Shown here: piece after piece, positions 42,808 through 51,563 of the stretch | Position numbering within the stretch: the first letter of the stretch is position 1 | Layout: each line of letters opens with the position of its first letter | NCBI GenBank assembly: GCA_030765645.1 | Contig: JAVCCE010000001.1 | Span: forward strand, 1-64,000 | DNA: 64,000 nucleotides | From: Candidatus Hinthialibacter antarcticus | Lineage (GTDB): Bacteria > Hinthialibacterota > Hinthialibacteria > Hinthialibacterales > Hinthialibacteraceae | Reading direction: 5' to 3' | The notes under the pieces: generated by a model | What the model saw: the letters and a program-made list of their open reading frames with translations, nothing else | Database searches by the model: none | What the model was told of the DNA's origin: nothing | Made by a program: the position numbers and the translations under genes

Positions 42808-44079
42808 CTACATCATGCTTTTCATCCAGGCGTCGGAGGGGCGAATGCGGCGCACTTCGAGGATATCCTCAGTGGTTGCGTCCCATTTCACCCGGCGTCC
42901 GGTGCGGTAGGAGATGTTGCCCAAGTGGGCGGCGTTGATAACCTGATGCCCCACTTCGACTGGCGAGTTTGGTTCCTTGCGCGACTTGATGCACTCCAGG
43001 AAGTTTGCCACGTGATCGCCGCCCTCATAGGTGCGCGGCCATGCGTCGATCGGCTCGTTCATCTTTGCGCCCTGCGGGAAGACCTTGAAGCCTTCGCGGT
43101 CATCGCAGGTGAGCGAACCTTCCGAGCCGAAGAACACCGCGCCCACGCTATCGCGGTCGTTAATGAACTGCACGTTGAAGTGAGTGGTGAAGTCGCCGTA
43201 GTTCAACACCGAATGGACCACGTCGGGGGTTTCCCAATGGTCGAAGTAGTGGTTGCCGCCGTTGGCTGCGACGCTGACCGGGCCGGTTTTGTCCATCAGC
43301 CATTGGTTCACGTCGAGCTGGTGGGCGCCGATGTCGGTCATCAAGCCGCCTGCGTAATCCCAATACCAACGCCATGCGTAATAGCGGTAGGGGTCAAACG
43401 CGCGTTTGGGGGCTTTGCCGAGAAAACGGTCCCAGTCGAGGCGACCGCGAATATTCAGATTGCCCGCGAACGGATCGCCGCTTGACCAGTTGCGGTTGTC
43501 CCACACTTTGACAGCGACGACTTTGCCCAAGGTCCCCGAGCGGATCACTTCGCGGGCGCGTTTCCAGTGCTCGCCGCTACGGCGGTGGTTGCCAACCTGG
43601 ACGACCTGGTTGGTGGCGCGGACGGCGCGCACCATGTTTTGGCCTTCTTCGATGGACTTCGAGAACGGCTTTTCACAATAGGCGTCTTTGCCCGCGTTGA
43701 CCGTGTCGATCAATACATCGTGATGCCAGTGGTCGGGCACGCCAATGTAAACGCCGTCGATGTCGCTGCGTTCCAGCAATTTTTCGTGTTCGTAGTACAT
43801 GTCGGCCAGTTTGCCGTCATCGGTTTCTGAGAGCGCCCGCCCCTGGTTGAGGCGTTCTTCATACACGTCGCAGACCGCAACGATTTGGGCGCCGCGCATC
43901 TTGGCTTCTTTGAGGCCCCACTGGCCGCGGCCGCCGGTTCCAATGACGCCCAGGCGGATGGTCTCATTGGCGCCAATTACGCTGGACGGCGCGATGCCGT
44001 TTAGCGCGGTCATGCCGACGCTGGCAATAGCAGCGCCTTTCAAAAACGAACGTCGAGATTCTGATGGCTGTTCTGTCAT
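42808..44079 (-). CDS. Tat-exported Gfo/Idh/MocA oxidoreductase
   Basis: A 423-residue oxidoreductase. The N-terminus SRRSFLKGAAIASVG is a clear twin-arginine signal, so the folded enzyme is exported with its bound nicotinamide cofactor. The Rossmann motif is IRLGVIGTGGRGQWGL, and CEKPFSKSIEEGQNMV carries the family's catalytic-type Lys. Secreted members of this family oxidise or isomerise sugars or keto-glycosides, fitting the DUF1080 lipoprotein and the second copy at 51.6 kb. AAGGGGACC precedes the ATG. Confidence 0.9.
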   Translation of the reverse strand: MTEQPSESRRSFLKGAAIASVGMTALNGIAPSSVIGANETIRLGVIGTGGRGQWGLKEAKMRGAQIVAVCDVYEERLNQGRALSETDDGKLADMYYEHEKLLERSDIDGVYIGVPDHWHHDVLIDTVNAGKDAYCEKPFSKSIEEGQNMVRAVRATNQVVQVGNHRRSGEHWKRAREVIRSGTLGKVVAVKVWDNRNWSSGDPFAGNLNIRGRLDWDRFLGKAPKRAFDPYRYYAWRWYWDYAGGLMTDIGAHQLDVNQWLMDKTGPVSVAANGGNHYFDHWETPDVVHSVLNYGDFTTHFNVQFINDRDSVGAVFFGSEGSLTCDDREGFKVFPQGAKMNEPIDAWPRTYEGGDHVANFLECIKSRKEPNSPVEVGHQVINAAHLGNISYRTGRRVKWDATTEDILEVRRIRPSDAWMKSMM

Positions 44080-44392
44080 TATGGTCCCCTTTAGTCGAGT
44101 GTCATGCGGAATTCATCTTCCGCTGGGAATAACGGTTGATCTTTTATTATGGTTGCCAAAATTCTATTCGAATTGTGAATGGCAGCCCCTACACTATCGT
44201 TCCATACGTTTGGCTTGAGTTCCAGGGGAAACGCAGCGATTTGATGCAAAATCGGCTTCGTAGGCGTCTTTTAATGTATAGAAGAAATCCACATGAGAAA
44301 CCGCCGTTTCCTTGTTGGGGCGGGGCCGCGCTGATATAGTTCTATCGGTTTGCGTCCACAATTCAGGCGAACCGATGGGGATACGCTGAAGA
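44080..44392. other. Intergenic region with no recognisable gene
   Basis: These 313 bases separate the divergent oxidoreductase and GlcNAc-1-phosphate transferase genes. Apart from promoters that must lie here, I see no structured element, repeat or coding frame that can be supported. Confidence 0.5.
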
Positions 44393-45517
44393 ATGAGTTG
44401 GATTCATTTTTTCATACTGTTCGCGCAGGGCTTTTTATTGGCGGTCATACTGACGCCTATCATGCGCAAAATTGCGCCTGCGGTAGGGTTTCTCGACCAA
44501 CCCGGTCACCGCAAAGTTCACGCCAACGCCAAGCCCCTACTCGGCGGCGCCGCGATCTATTTTGCGTTTATCATTTGCATTATCGGCGATTTAGGCGTGT
44601 TATACTGGCTCTTCCATTCCAATGTCAGCCTCCCCGGATGGTTTGGCGAGCAACTCAGCCAAGCGGCGCCCTACGCCTCAGGCGTCGCGCGTGTTTGGGG
44701 ACAACTGCTCGGCCTGTTGGGCGGAGCAACGCTGCTGTTTGTTTTAGGCCTTTTTGACGACCGCTATGGCATGCACCCCTTCATTAAACTCGGCGGCCAG
44801 ATGCTCGCGGCGATTATTCTCTATTTTGTTGGAATTCAGATCGCGCTATTTATCGACCACCCTTTCATCAATTTTATGTTGACCTTTGGCTGGATCGTCT
44901 TATTGACGAACTCGTTTAATCTACTCGACAATATGGACGGTCTGTCTGGCGGGGTCGCCATGATCTGCCTGCTATTGTTGGGCATATCCACCCACATGGT
45001 CAGCAACCAGACCTTCATGTCGTCGATGTCATTTGTCTTGGCGGGATGTATTGCGGGCTTTTTGCGCTACAACCTGAATCCATCAAGCATTTTTATGGGC
45101 GACGCGGGCTCGATGGTGCTGGGTTTTCTGGTCTCGGCGCTAACCATTCAATCGACGTTCTACCAGACGGGAACCGAAAACGCCACCGCATGGTCAGTGG
45201 TCATGCCGATTGTGATTCTTGCCGTGCCGCTGTTTGATACCGTCTCGGTGATTCTCATCCGCGTACGCAACGGTAAGCCAATCTTTGAAGGCGATAAAAA
45301 TCACTTTTCCCATCGCCTGGTCGCGCTAGGTATGAGCCACCGCCGGGCGGTGTTTTTCATTCATTTATTGACTTTGGCTGTTGGGAGTTCCGCCCTGGTT
45401 TTGCCGCTGGTTGACGGCCCGTTCGGCGCGTATGTGATTCTTTCGCAGACGCTTATTCTCTTTATATTGATCTCCATGCTGGAAGTGGTGAGCCATCAGC
45501 ACAACGGTCACGAATAG
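44393..45517 (+). CDS. Undecaprenyl-phosphate GlcNAc-1-phosphate transferase (WecA/TagO-like)
   Basis: A 374-residue polyprenyl-phosphate sugar-1-phosphate transferase with about ten or eleven helices. The conserved cytoplasmic loops are LGLFDDRYGMHP (aspartate pair), NSFNLLDNMDGLSGG, SSIFMGDAGSM, and KNHFSHRLVALG (the H-x-x-H of this branch). It starts glycan synthesis on the lipid carrier. The sequence is of the WecA/TagO branch rather than MraY. It is convergent with the unknown membrane gene, five bases apart. Confidence 0.92.
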   Translation: MSWIHFFILFAQGFLLAVILTPIMRKIAPAVGFLDQPGHRKVHANAKPLLGGAAIYFAFIICIIGDLGVLYWLFHSNVSLPGWFGEQLSQAAPYASGVARVWGQLLGLLGGATLLFVLGLFDDRYGMHPFIKLGGQMLAAIILYFVGIQIALFIDHPFINFMLTFGWIVLLTNSFNLLDNMDGLSGGVAMICLLLLGISTHMVSNQTFMSSMSFVLAGCIAGFLRYNLNPSSIFMGDAGSMVLGFLVSALTIQSTFYQTGTENATAWSVVMPIVILAVPLFDTVSVILIRVRNGKPIFEGDKNHFSHRLVALGMSHRRAVFFIHLLTLAVGSSALVLPLVDGPFGAYVILSQTLILFILISMLEVVSHQHNGHE

Positions 45518-45521
45518 CGAA

Positions 45522-46007
45522 TTACTCCCGCTCGCGGCGCCGCAGCCTCCACTCAAAAAGTAATACCCGAACAAAAAATAAGAGCAGACAGAACAAAATA
45601 GATACTTGATACGTAATAAAGAACGTCGGGTCATAGATACGCCATTCGCCGAAGACGATAAACTGGAACCCGGTCAACATAAACACCGCCCCGATCAATA
45701 AGCCGCCCTGAAACACCAAACGGTCGGAGTCGCTCCATTCGCCTTCTTGCAGCCCCAGTTGCAGCGCCGCACCGGATATCAGCAGGCAGACCAGCCCCGC
45801 CAACGCATAAACCAGCAAGCCAAAGAACGAGAAAAACTCATGCGACGCGACTACAGCCATCGCCCCGCGCCGCGCCGTCTCGAAGTAGACGCCCCATAAA
45901 AACGCATCCACCGCTGCGGCGCCCGCCGCCCATTTGAGGACAGGCGCCCTCCATAGGCGCATAATCTCGCTCTGGGCCGAAAAAGTGGATGCAGTGGGTT
46001 CGCTCAT
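45522..46007 (-). CDS. Four-helix membrane protein, function unknown
   Basis: A 161-residue protein with four hydrophobic helices (about 25-45, 58-82, 98-118 and 130-150) and a very basic tail (EWRLRRRERE). No family is recognised. It stands alone, convergent with the WecA/TagO-like gene. The start ATG at 46007 is consistent with the first helix position. Confidence 0.65.
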   Translation of the reverse strand: MSEPTASTFSAQSEIMRLWRAPVLKWAAGAAAVDAFLWGVYFETARRGAMAVVASHEFFSFFGLLVYALAGLVCLLISGAALQLGLQEGEWSDSDRLVFQGGLLIGAVFMLTGFQFIVFGEWRIYDPTFFITYQVSILFCLLLFFVRVLLFEWRLRRRERE

Positions 46008-46162
46008 GGTCTCTGATCTACAAGGTTTAACAAAACTTTATGTCTGTGAAATAATAGCGACATTATTCATTTTATTTACTTAAGAATACCTGATGTGCAA
46101 CATAGCCCATAGGCTGCCCGCCATGAAAAGGCTTTAAAAAGTAAACTTATAGGTTGACTATT

Positions 46163-46555
46163 ATGCGTCTATTTCGTATATTTAAGGGAGAAGCCTTTGA
46201 AATCTGTTCATTCGAACAAGAGCGGGAAAGCAGTGTACGAAAACTTTTAGATGATCTTGAAGAAAATGATCCCAGTGAATACCGAGCGCTGATGACGCGT
46301 ATCCGCCATATCGCTCAAAGCGGTCAACCAGCAAACAATCGGCAAATGAGGCCGTTAAAAGGAAAGAACGCAGAAAAACTTTTTGAAATTAAAACTACTT
46401 CAGGTTCACGAGTCATTTGTTTTTATGAAAAGGGGAAACTCATTATCTGTACACATGGGTTTCACAAAATCAAAGACATCCAATTAAAACGATACATTAA
46501 ATCAGCGCAAAAAGAACGAGGCGAATATTTAAAATGGACACAAAGCAAGGCATAG
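46163..46555 (+). CDS. HigB/RelE-type toxin of a toxin-antitoxin-chaperone module
   Basis: A 130-residue protein of the RelE/Gp49-like toxin family. The diagnostic block is KLFEIKTTSGSRVICFYEKG followed by LIICTHGFHKIKD, with the basic surface LKRYIKSAQKER near the end that contacts ribosomal RNA. Homologues cleave mRNA at the ribosome. A TTG at 46154 would add three residues. It overlaps the antitoxin gene by 22 bases and is followed by a SecB-like gene, the order seen in tripartite modules. The region is AT-rich relative to its neighbours. Confidence 0.85.
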   Translation: MRLFRIFKGEAFEICSFEQERESSVRKLLDDLEENDPSEYRALMTRIRHIAQSGQPANNRQMRPLKGKNAEKLFEIKTTSGSRVICFYEKGKLIICTHGFHKIKDIQLKRYIKSAQKERGEYLKWTQSKA

Positions 46556-46983
46556 AAATAATAGACTTGACCAAAGAGTATGAACAGAAATTCGCTGAAA
46601 TAATGACGCATGACGAATATCACATCGAAACGGCGAAATTAGTGTTCGCTGATGAGATTTATGACCACATGGAAGCGCAAGACATCAATCAATCTCAACT
46701 CGCGGAGAAACTCGGCTCAACAAAGCAATACGTTTCAAAATTATTGAGCGGATACGCCAACCCGTCCATTGCGACGTTGGTGAAGATCGCGCGCAGGCTG
46801 AATTGTAAGTTTGTGTTTAAACTGGAACCGAAGGTGGAGCCAATTGAAAATTGGAAGCAACAAGCAATAAAAGCAAAGCAAGAGAAACGCAATAAATTTT
46901 CAAAAAACCATAATCAATCGAGTCATTTAACAGTTGTTTCATCAACGGAAAAGAAAAATGTCACAATTCCCCTTGCAGCTTAA
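46534..46983 (+). CDS. HigA-type antitoxin with long C-terminal tail
   Basis: A 149-residue antitoxin. Residues 40-95 hold a Cro/C1-type helix-turn-helix (INQSQLAEKLGSTKQYVSKL). The C-terminal tail (about 100-149, ending VVSSTEKKNVTIPLAA) is low-complexity and matches the position of the 'chaperone-addiction' region described for SecB-dependent HigA proteins, which makes the antitoxin unstable unless bound by its chaperone. That role is inferred from position. It overlaps the toxin by 22 bases and the SecB-like gene by 26. Confidence 0.85.
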   Translation: MDTKQGIEIIDLTKEYEQKFAEIMTHDEYHIETAKLVFADEIYDHMEAQDINQSQLAEKLGSTKQYVSKLLSGYANPSIATLVKIARRLNCKFVFKLEPKVEPIENWKQQAIKAKQEKRNKFSKNHNQSSHLTVVSSTEKKNVTIPLAA

Positions 46984-47440
46984 CTATTACTTCATAACAA
47001 ACCTATCATTGAAAGCAAATCCCAATGCAATTGGAGACCATGGTGATATTCAGCCTATTCTCGCGGACGACTTGAATGTTCAATTTGGATTTTTCGATGC
47101 TGATGAAGACGGGGCGATTCAATGTAATCTGTCTGTGTCTTCAATAAAGGAACTTGCATACGAATTTTCTGTAGAAATCGTAGGATTTTTCTTATTTGAG
47201 GAAGATTTAACTGAATCAGAAAAGAAGAATTATTTAATTAACGCGCCTGCTACGCTTTTCGGAATTGCACGGGAAAAACTAGCATCTCTTTCAGCTGACG
47301 GCCCGCACACTAAAATCATTTTGCCTATGGTCGATGCGAGAGTGTTCCAATCAGATGAGTTAGAACTGAGTATCCCCAAAATGAAATTGTCTTCTAAAAA
47401 ATCAACCGCCAAAAAGAAAACAACACGGAAGAAATCATAA
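46958..47440 (+). CDS. SecB-like chaperone of the toxin-antitoxin module
   Basis: A 160-residue SecB-fold protein: NYYFITNLSLKANP at the first strand, then FFDADEDGAIQCNLSV, YEFSVEIVGFFLFEEDLTE and LINAPATLFGIAREKLASL, and the helix-strand end LPMVDARVF. It is shorter and more divergent than housekeeping SecB, as in toxin-antitoxin-chaperone modules, where it shields the antitoxin tail. The C-terminus is lysine-rich (KKSTAKKKTTRKKS), unusual for SecB. The start ATG 46958 overlaps the antitoxin; the stop overlaps the acetate kinase start (TAATG). Confidence 0.8.
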   Translation: MSQFPLQLNYYFITNLSLKANPNAIGDHGDIQPILADDLNVQFGFFDADEDGAIQCNLSVSSIKELAYEFSVEIVGFFLFEEDLTESEKKNYLINAPATLFGIAREKLASLSADGPHTKIILPMVDARVFQSDELELSIPKMKLSSKKSTAKKKTTRKKS

Positions 47441-48627
47441 TGCGTATATTGGTCGCGAATGTCGGCAGTTCGTCTTTCAAATACCGCTTGTATCAGTTTC
47501 CTGATGAGCAATTGTTCGCTGAGGGACGCATTGAGCGCATCGGCGGCGAACAGGGCGCTGCGTCCTGGACGCACGGCGAAAGCAGCGGCTCATTCGAGGC
47601 GCAGTTTGCAACGCATCGCGATGCGGTCGAGTTCACCCTGAAACAACTCCGCGACGACGGCGCCTGCACGGTCGAAGACCTCGACTGCGTGGCGTTTAAG
47701 ACCGTCGTCTCGAAAGGGTACGTCGGTTGTGAATTGCTCGAAGAGCCGGTTTTAAAAGCAATGGAAGACTTCTTCTTTCTCGCCCCGGCGCACAACCCGC
47801 CCTACGTCAAAGCGATCCGCATGTTCAAGGAACTACTGCCCGACACGCCGCTGGTCGGCCTGTTTGAGCCTGCGTTTCATCTGACCATGCCCGATTACGC
47901 CCGCGCCTACCCCATCCCCAAAACATGGCGCGAGACCTACGCCGTTGAGCGCTACGGCTTTCATGGCGCGTCGCACCGCTACGTCTCAGAGCGGGTCCCG
48001 CAGTTGCTCGACAAAGCCCCGGCGCAAACCAATATTATCTCTTGCCACCTGGGCGGTAGTTCGTCGATGTGCGCCATCCAGGGCGGAAAATCCATTGATA
48101 CCACCATGGGGTTCACGCCGCAGACCGGGCTGTTTCATGGCACCCGGGTGGGCGATTTCGACGGCTTCGCGATTCTGTACATGATGCGCGAGGCAGGCCT
48201 CAGCATCGACGACGCCGTTCATCAACTCACCAAAGAGAGCGGCCTCAAGGGGCTGTCCGGCGTTTCGGACGACATGCGCGACATCGAATCCGCTATGGAC
48301 GACGGCAACGATGAGGCGCGGCTCGCATTTGAGGCGTTTTGTTATGCGGTGAAGAAATATATTGGATCGTATGTTGCAATTTTAGGCAACGTGGACTGCA
48401 TCGCTTTCGCAGGCGGCATCGGCGAACGCGGCGCCCGGGTAAGGAAAACCAGCCTTTTGGGGTTGGAGCACTTGGGAATTCATTTAGATGAAGATAAAAA
48501 TAACAAGTGCAACGGAAACGAAACCAGCATCTCTAGCGACGCATCACAAACTTCAATCTGGGTTGCGCCCACCAATGAAGAAGTCATCGTTGCGCGCGCC
48601 GCGTATGAAAAACTTCAATCCACCTAA
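47440..48627 (+). CDS. Acetate kinase-like acyl kinase with altered active site
   Basis: A 395-residue ASKHA-fold kinase of the acetate/propionate kinase family. It keeps Asn7 in VANVGSSSFK, LAPAHNPP, YGFHGASHRYVS, and MGFTPQTGLFHGTRVGDFD with the conserved Arg. Two catalytic spots differ: the HRVVHGG block is FKTVVSKG (Arg to Lys87) and VFDTAFH is LFEPAFH (Asp to Glu143). It may use a different acyl substrate or be less active. ATG overlaps the SecB-like stop, so translation is coupled to the toxin module. Confidence 0.82.
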   Translation: MRILVANVGSSSFKYRLYQFPDEQLFAEGRIERIGGEQGAASWTHGESSGSFEAQFATHRDAVEFTLKQLRDDGACTVEDLDCVAFKTVVSKGYVGCELLEEPVLKAMEDFFFLAPAHNPPYVKAIRMFKELLPDTPLVGLFEPAFHLTMPDYARAYPIPKTWRETYAVERYGFHGASHRYVSERVPQLLDKAPAQTNIISCHLGGSSSMCAIQGGKSIDTTMGFTPQTGLFHGTRVGDFDGFAILYMMREAGLSIDDAVHQLTKESGLKGLSGVSDDMRDIESAMDDGNDEARLAFEAFCYAVKKYIGSYVAILGNVDCIAFAGGIGERGARVRKTSLLGLEHLGIHLDEDKNNKCNGNETSISSDASQTSIWVAPTNEEVIVARAAYEKLQST

Positions 48628-48645
48628 CTCTGGAAGGGGTTCTCA

Positions 48646-49611
48646 GTGCGAGCCAATAGTAAAATGCTCAAAGTATTCGCCGGTCTGTCTAACCGTCCAT
48701 TAGCCCAAGAAATATGCGGCCATCTCGATATCCCTCTCGGCGAAGCCGAAATCATCGAATTTAAAAACGAGAACCTCTTCGTTAAAATTGGCGAGAATGT
48801 CCGCGAGTGCGACGTGTTTGTCATCCAAACGTCGGCGTCGCCGGTCAACACGCGCTTGATTGAAATGCTGTTGATGATTGACGCGCTCAAACATGCCTCC
48901 GCCGCGCGCATCACCGCCGTGATTCCGTATTTCCCGTATGTGCGTTCCGACAAAAAAGACCAGCCGCGCATCTCCATCGGCGCTCGACTGATCGTTGACC
49001 TGATCGAAGCGGCGGGCGCGGACCGGGTTCTCACCATGAACCTGCACTCGTTCCAGATTCAAGGCTTTTTCCGCATCCCCTCTGACCACTTGCTGGCGAC
49101 GCCTGTGTTGATTGATTATTTCCGCAAGACGGATTTGACCAATACGGTCGTTGTCGCGCCCGACGCAGGCAGCGCAAAGCGCGCCGAAAAATACGCCATG
49201 CTGCTTGAACTGCCGCTGGCGATCGTCGACAAACGCCGCATCGGCAACCAGGACCAAGCCGTCGCCAAACACATCATCGGCGACGTTGAAGGCAAACGCG
49301 CGTTGATCTTCGACGACGAAATCAGCACCGGCGGCTCACTCGTCAACACAGCGGAAATTCTGGCGGAGCAAGGCGTCACCGACATTCGCGCGGGCGTCAT
49401 ACATCCAGTGTTGTGCGGCGATGCGATCAAGCGCATCCAAGAGTCGAACATCAGCGAAGTGGTCGTGACCAATTCGATCCCGGTCGAAGGCGAAAAGGCG
49501 ATTGACAAGATTAAGGTATTGTCCGTCGGCAAGATGATCGCCAAGGCCATCAGCCGCATCCACAACGGCGAATCGGTCAGCGTTTTGTTCTCGCCTTTCG
49601 AGAATTTTTAG
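48646..49611 (+). CDS. prs: Ribose-phosphate pyrophosphokinase
   Basis: A 321-residue PRPP synthase. It shows PYFPYVRSDKKDQPRISIGA (ATP/regulatory flexible loop and the basic KxxxPR), ADRVLTMNLHSFQIQGFF, the binding loop VVAPDAGSAKRAEKYA, and the PRPP signature LIFDDEISTGGSLVNTA. It makes PRPP for nucleotide and amino acid synthesis. The start is a GTG at 48646 preceded by AAGGGG. A clear terminator follows at 49681. Confidence 0.95.
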   Translation: MRANSKMLKVFAGLSNRPLAQEICGHLDIPLGEAEIIEFKNENLFVKIGENVRECDVFVIQTSASPVNTRLIEMLLMIDALKHASAARITAVIPYFPYVRSDKKDQPRISIGARLIVDLIEAAGADRVLTMNLHSFQIQGFFRIPSDHLLATPVLIDYFRKTDLTNTVVVAPDAGSAKRAEKYAMLLELPLAIVDKRRIGNQDQAVAKHIIGDVEGKRALIFDDEISTGGSLVNTAEILAEQGVTDIRAGVIHPVLCGDAIKRIQESNISEVVVTNSIPVEGEKAIDKIKVLSVGKMIAKAISRIHNGESVSVLFSPFENF

Positions 49612-49680
49612 ACGAACCGTGTACGCCGTTGTTCTGTAGAAAGATAAATTCTCTTTTTCATATTAACGCGCTATATCAAA

Positions 49681-49705
49681 AACGCCCTCGCGAAGAGGGC
49701 GTTTT
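49681..49705. terminator. Terminator between prs and the secreted-protein cassette
   Basis: AACGCCCTC (49681-49689) pairs with GAGGGCGTT, followed by T run on the plus strand and A run on the other side. It serves prs and, on the minus strand, the gene ending at 49739. Confidence 0.88.
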
Positions 49706-49738
49706 TATTTGCATTTCACTTACTCTTTATTAAACAGG

Positions 49739-50692
49739 CTAGCGGGTTAAGCGATGGACGATTGAGTTTTCCACTGTTGGAGGGTTAAAAAAATTCTCAG
49801 GGAATTCAACAGTATTTATTTTCACATCTAACAAAGTTAAAACATACTCATCTTCAAAACCATTTTTTGAAGGTTTTTGTCTTCGGACAATTCCTGGGAC
49901 CATAATGCCGTCATGTTCTTTAAAATCTTCACAGACAATTCGAAGTGTAGTTTTGTTATTTATTTTATGCTCACACTTTTCCCAGAAAATTGGGTTTGAA
50001 TCTAGCAACGTGAAATCTAGGTGGATGCCTTTTTTTTGCATTGAATTATTCTCAACAATTAGGTGATGACCAGAATTGTTTGAAATAATGTCAGTATTAT
50101 ATACAGTGTTTTGTTGTAGCGCCTTTTCTAAGCCGGACCCAAATCGGGCGAATGAGTTAAAGTTCGTCCAGTATTCAGTGAAAAGATCTCCAGAACGCAC
50201 TACGTTGTCCGCTGTTTTTACTAAGAAGCCATTTATGCCATCAAAGATATAAGAATGATCTTCATCGGTAACTTGCGGCCTATATACATCTTGACGGAAC
50301 CGAAAACCATCGGTAGAAAATATGTATATTGCTTCTTTTGAATCTTCATCTAACAGCCATTCACGTTTGGCAATAGACGCCTCTAAATCTTCATCTGATT
50401 TCAGATAAAACAACCTTGTATCTTCAGGCGAAAGCGTCCCGTTTTTTCTTGCCTCAATAACATGCTTGAAATATTGAATGTCTTTTCTGAATTCATTTTT
50501 ATCAACATCAGAGATTTTCTTGAAAAAGTTTTCTTCAGCTTGATATGTGATTTCGGTATTTCTAATTGAGGTGAAAGTTTCGTTCAAGGATGATTTAAGT
50601 GAAACTTTCGTTATCTCATTGTTGTCTATTTGTGCTGCAACATTCCAAGTAAGGATGAATAAAGTAATTATAGTTATTAATATTCTTTTCAT
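49739..50692 (-). CDS. Secreted protein of unknown function, AT-rich cassette
   Basis: A 317-residue exported protein with a signal peptide (residues 1-20, ending WNVAAQ). The C-terminal 130 residues alternate strands (MQKKGIHLDFTLLD, LRIVCEDFKEHDG, VLTLLDVKINTVEFP) ending FPENFFNPP, a pattern seen in LolA-like or outer-membrane lipoprotein-sorting folds. I cannot assign a family. AAAGG lies nine bases before ATG 50692; an upstream start at 50776 overlaps the next gene. Base composition is clearly AT-rich compared with prs. Confidence 0.6.
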   Translation of the reverse strand: MKRILITIITLFILTWNVAAQIDNNEITKVSLKSSLNETFTSIRNTEITYQAEENFFKKISDVDKNEFRKDIQYFKHVIEARKNGTLSPEDTRLFYLKSDEDLEASIAKREWLLDEDSKEAIYIFSTDGFRFRQDVYRPQVTDEDHSYIFDGINGFLVKTADNVVRSGDLFTEYWTNFNSFARFGSGLEKALQQNTVYNTDIISNNSGHHLIVENNSMQKKGIHLDFTLLDSNPIFWEKCEHKINNKTTLRIVCEDFKEHDGIMVPGIVRRQKPSKNGFEDEYVLTLLDVKINTVEFPENFFNPPTVENSIVHRLTR

Positions 50693-50708
50693 GATTAACG
50701 CCTTTCTT

Positions 50709-51128
50709 TTATTGACATTTCGAAAGCAAGTCATTGTCAACATCGTAGAGATATAAGCCAAATGAGCAATCTTCATAGGATTCTTTTGAATAAGCGGTAT
50801 TTATGCACTGTCCTGTTATGCTGTTTCCAACGGTATGTGCGCATGATTGAATCGTAGGGTTTCCGCAACTGGCTGTGAGAGAATAAACCTCATATGTACT
50901 TAGAATAGGGGTTACAGGGCAATTGGCCCAACTACCCCATGCAGCGTCACAGCAAGCGTGTCCTTCCCACCAAAATTTGGTATAATCACAATCATCATCA
51001 CTGCAAGTATCTTCCCAAACTGAAATATGGTTTCTGCAATTTGTGCAAGCGGAAAATATTTCTATTTTTGAATTGAGTGCAAACAACACGCAGATAACTA
51101 TTGCTAAAATAATGCTTCTTTTTTTCAT
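50709..51128 (-). CDS. Secreted cysteine-rich protein of unknown function
   Basis: A 139-residue protein with a signal peptide (residues 1-27). The mature part has 12 cysteines in pairs such as CTNCRN, DCDY and ACCDAAW, an even number suitable for disulfides. It resembles no family I recognise. GGAGG lies seven bases before ATG 51128 and decides the start. It stands between the truncated pilin and the other secreted protein in the AT-rich cassette, which suggests joint secretion. Confidence 0.65.
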   Translation of the reverse strand: MKKRSIILAIVICVLFALNSKIEIFSACTNCRNHISVWEDTCSDDDCDYTKFWWEGHACCDAAWGSWANCPVTPILSTYEVYSLTASCGNPTIQSCAHTVGNSITGQCINTAYSKESYEDCSFGLYLYDVDNDLLSKCQ

Positions 51129-51209
51129 TTTTTGCCTCCGCAGGTAGATTTTGCTAATAATATTAGCACGTCTCAACATTAAAGTCAAATTATATTTATA
51201 TGATACATA

Positions 51210-51440
51210 TCACCACGCGAGATTTTCTAGATTAAATTGGTGCTGGAGTTTAGTTATGCAGCGTTCGTCGAGGCGGTACATTTCCGCTGCGGTTCCATAG
51301 GCTGACATCTCCGATTCGGTCTTGGCGATTTTGGCGCGGATTTGCGCGCTTAAAAAGTTGGGGACGGCAATCGCCGCCAGAATGCCGATGATCGCCACGA
51401 CGATCAACAATTCGATCAATGTGAACGCGTTTCGTTTCAT
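51210..51440 (-). pseudogene. Truncated pilin-like gene
   Basis: 76 residues with a perfect pilin start (FTLIELLIVVAIIGILAAIA, then SAQIRAKIAKTESEMSAYG) and the usual MYRLDER helix, but then a new frame runs CITKLQHQFNLENLAW to a stop. Full-length relatives here are about 190 residues. The globular domain is missing, so it is probably a broken copy, though a short functional pilin cannot be excluded. The two AT-rich secreted-protein genes lie directly downstream, where the lost half would be. Confidence 0.65.
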
Positions 51441-51518
51441 CCAATCCCTCCACCCGATTTGATTTGCTTATTATAGAGAGAATAGATTAGAAATACCGAT
51501 TATTTTGCGGCACAAAAA

Positions 51519-51540
51519 ACGCCCTCACGTAGAGGGCGTT
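51519..51540 (-). terminator. Terminator of the second Tat oxidoreductase
   Basis: AACGCCCTC (51519-51527) pairs with GAGGGCGTT (51532-51540); the minus-strand read-through ends in TTTTTT. It sits 24 bases past the oxidoreductase stop and is nearly identical to the hairpin after prs. Confidence 0.85.
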
Positions 51541-51563
51541 CTCATTTTCATATCTCTTACTCT

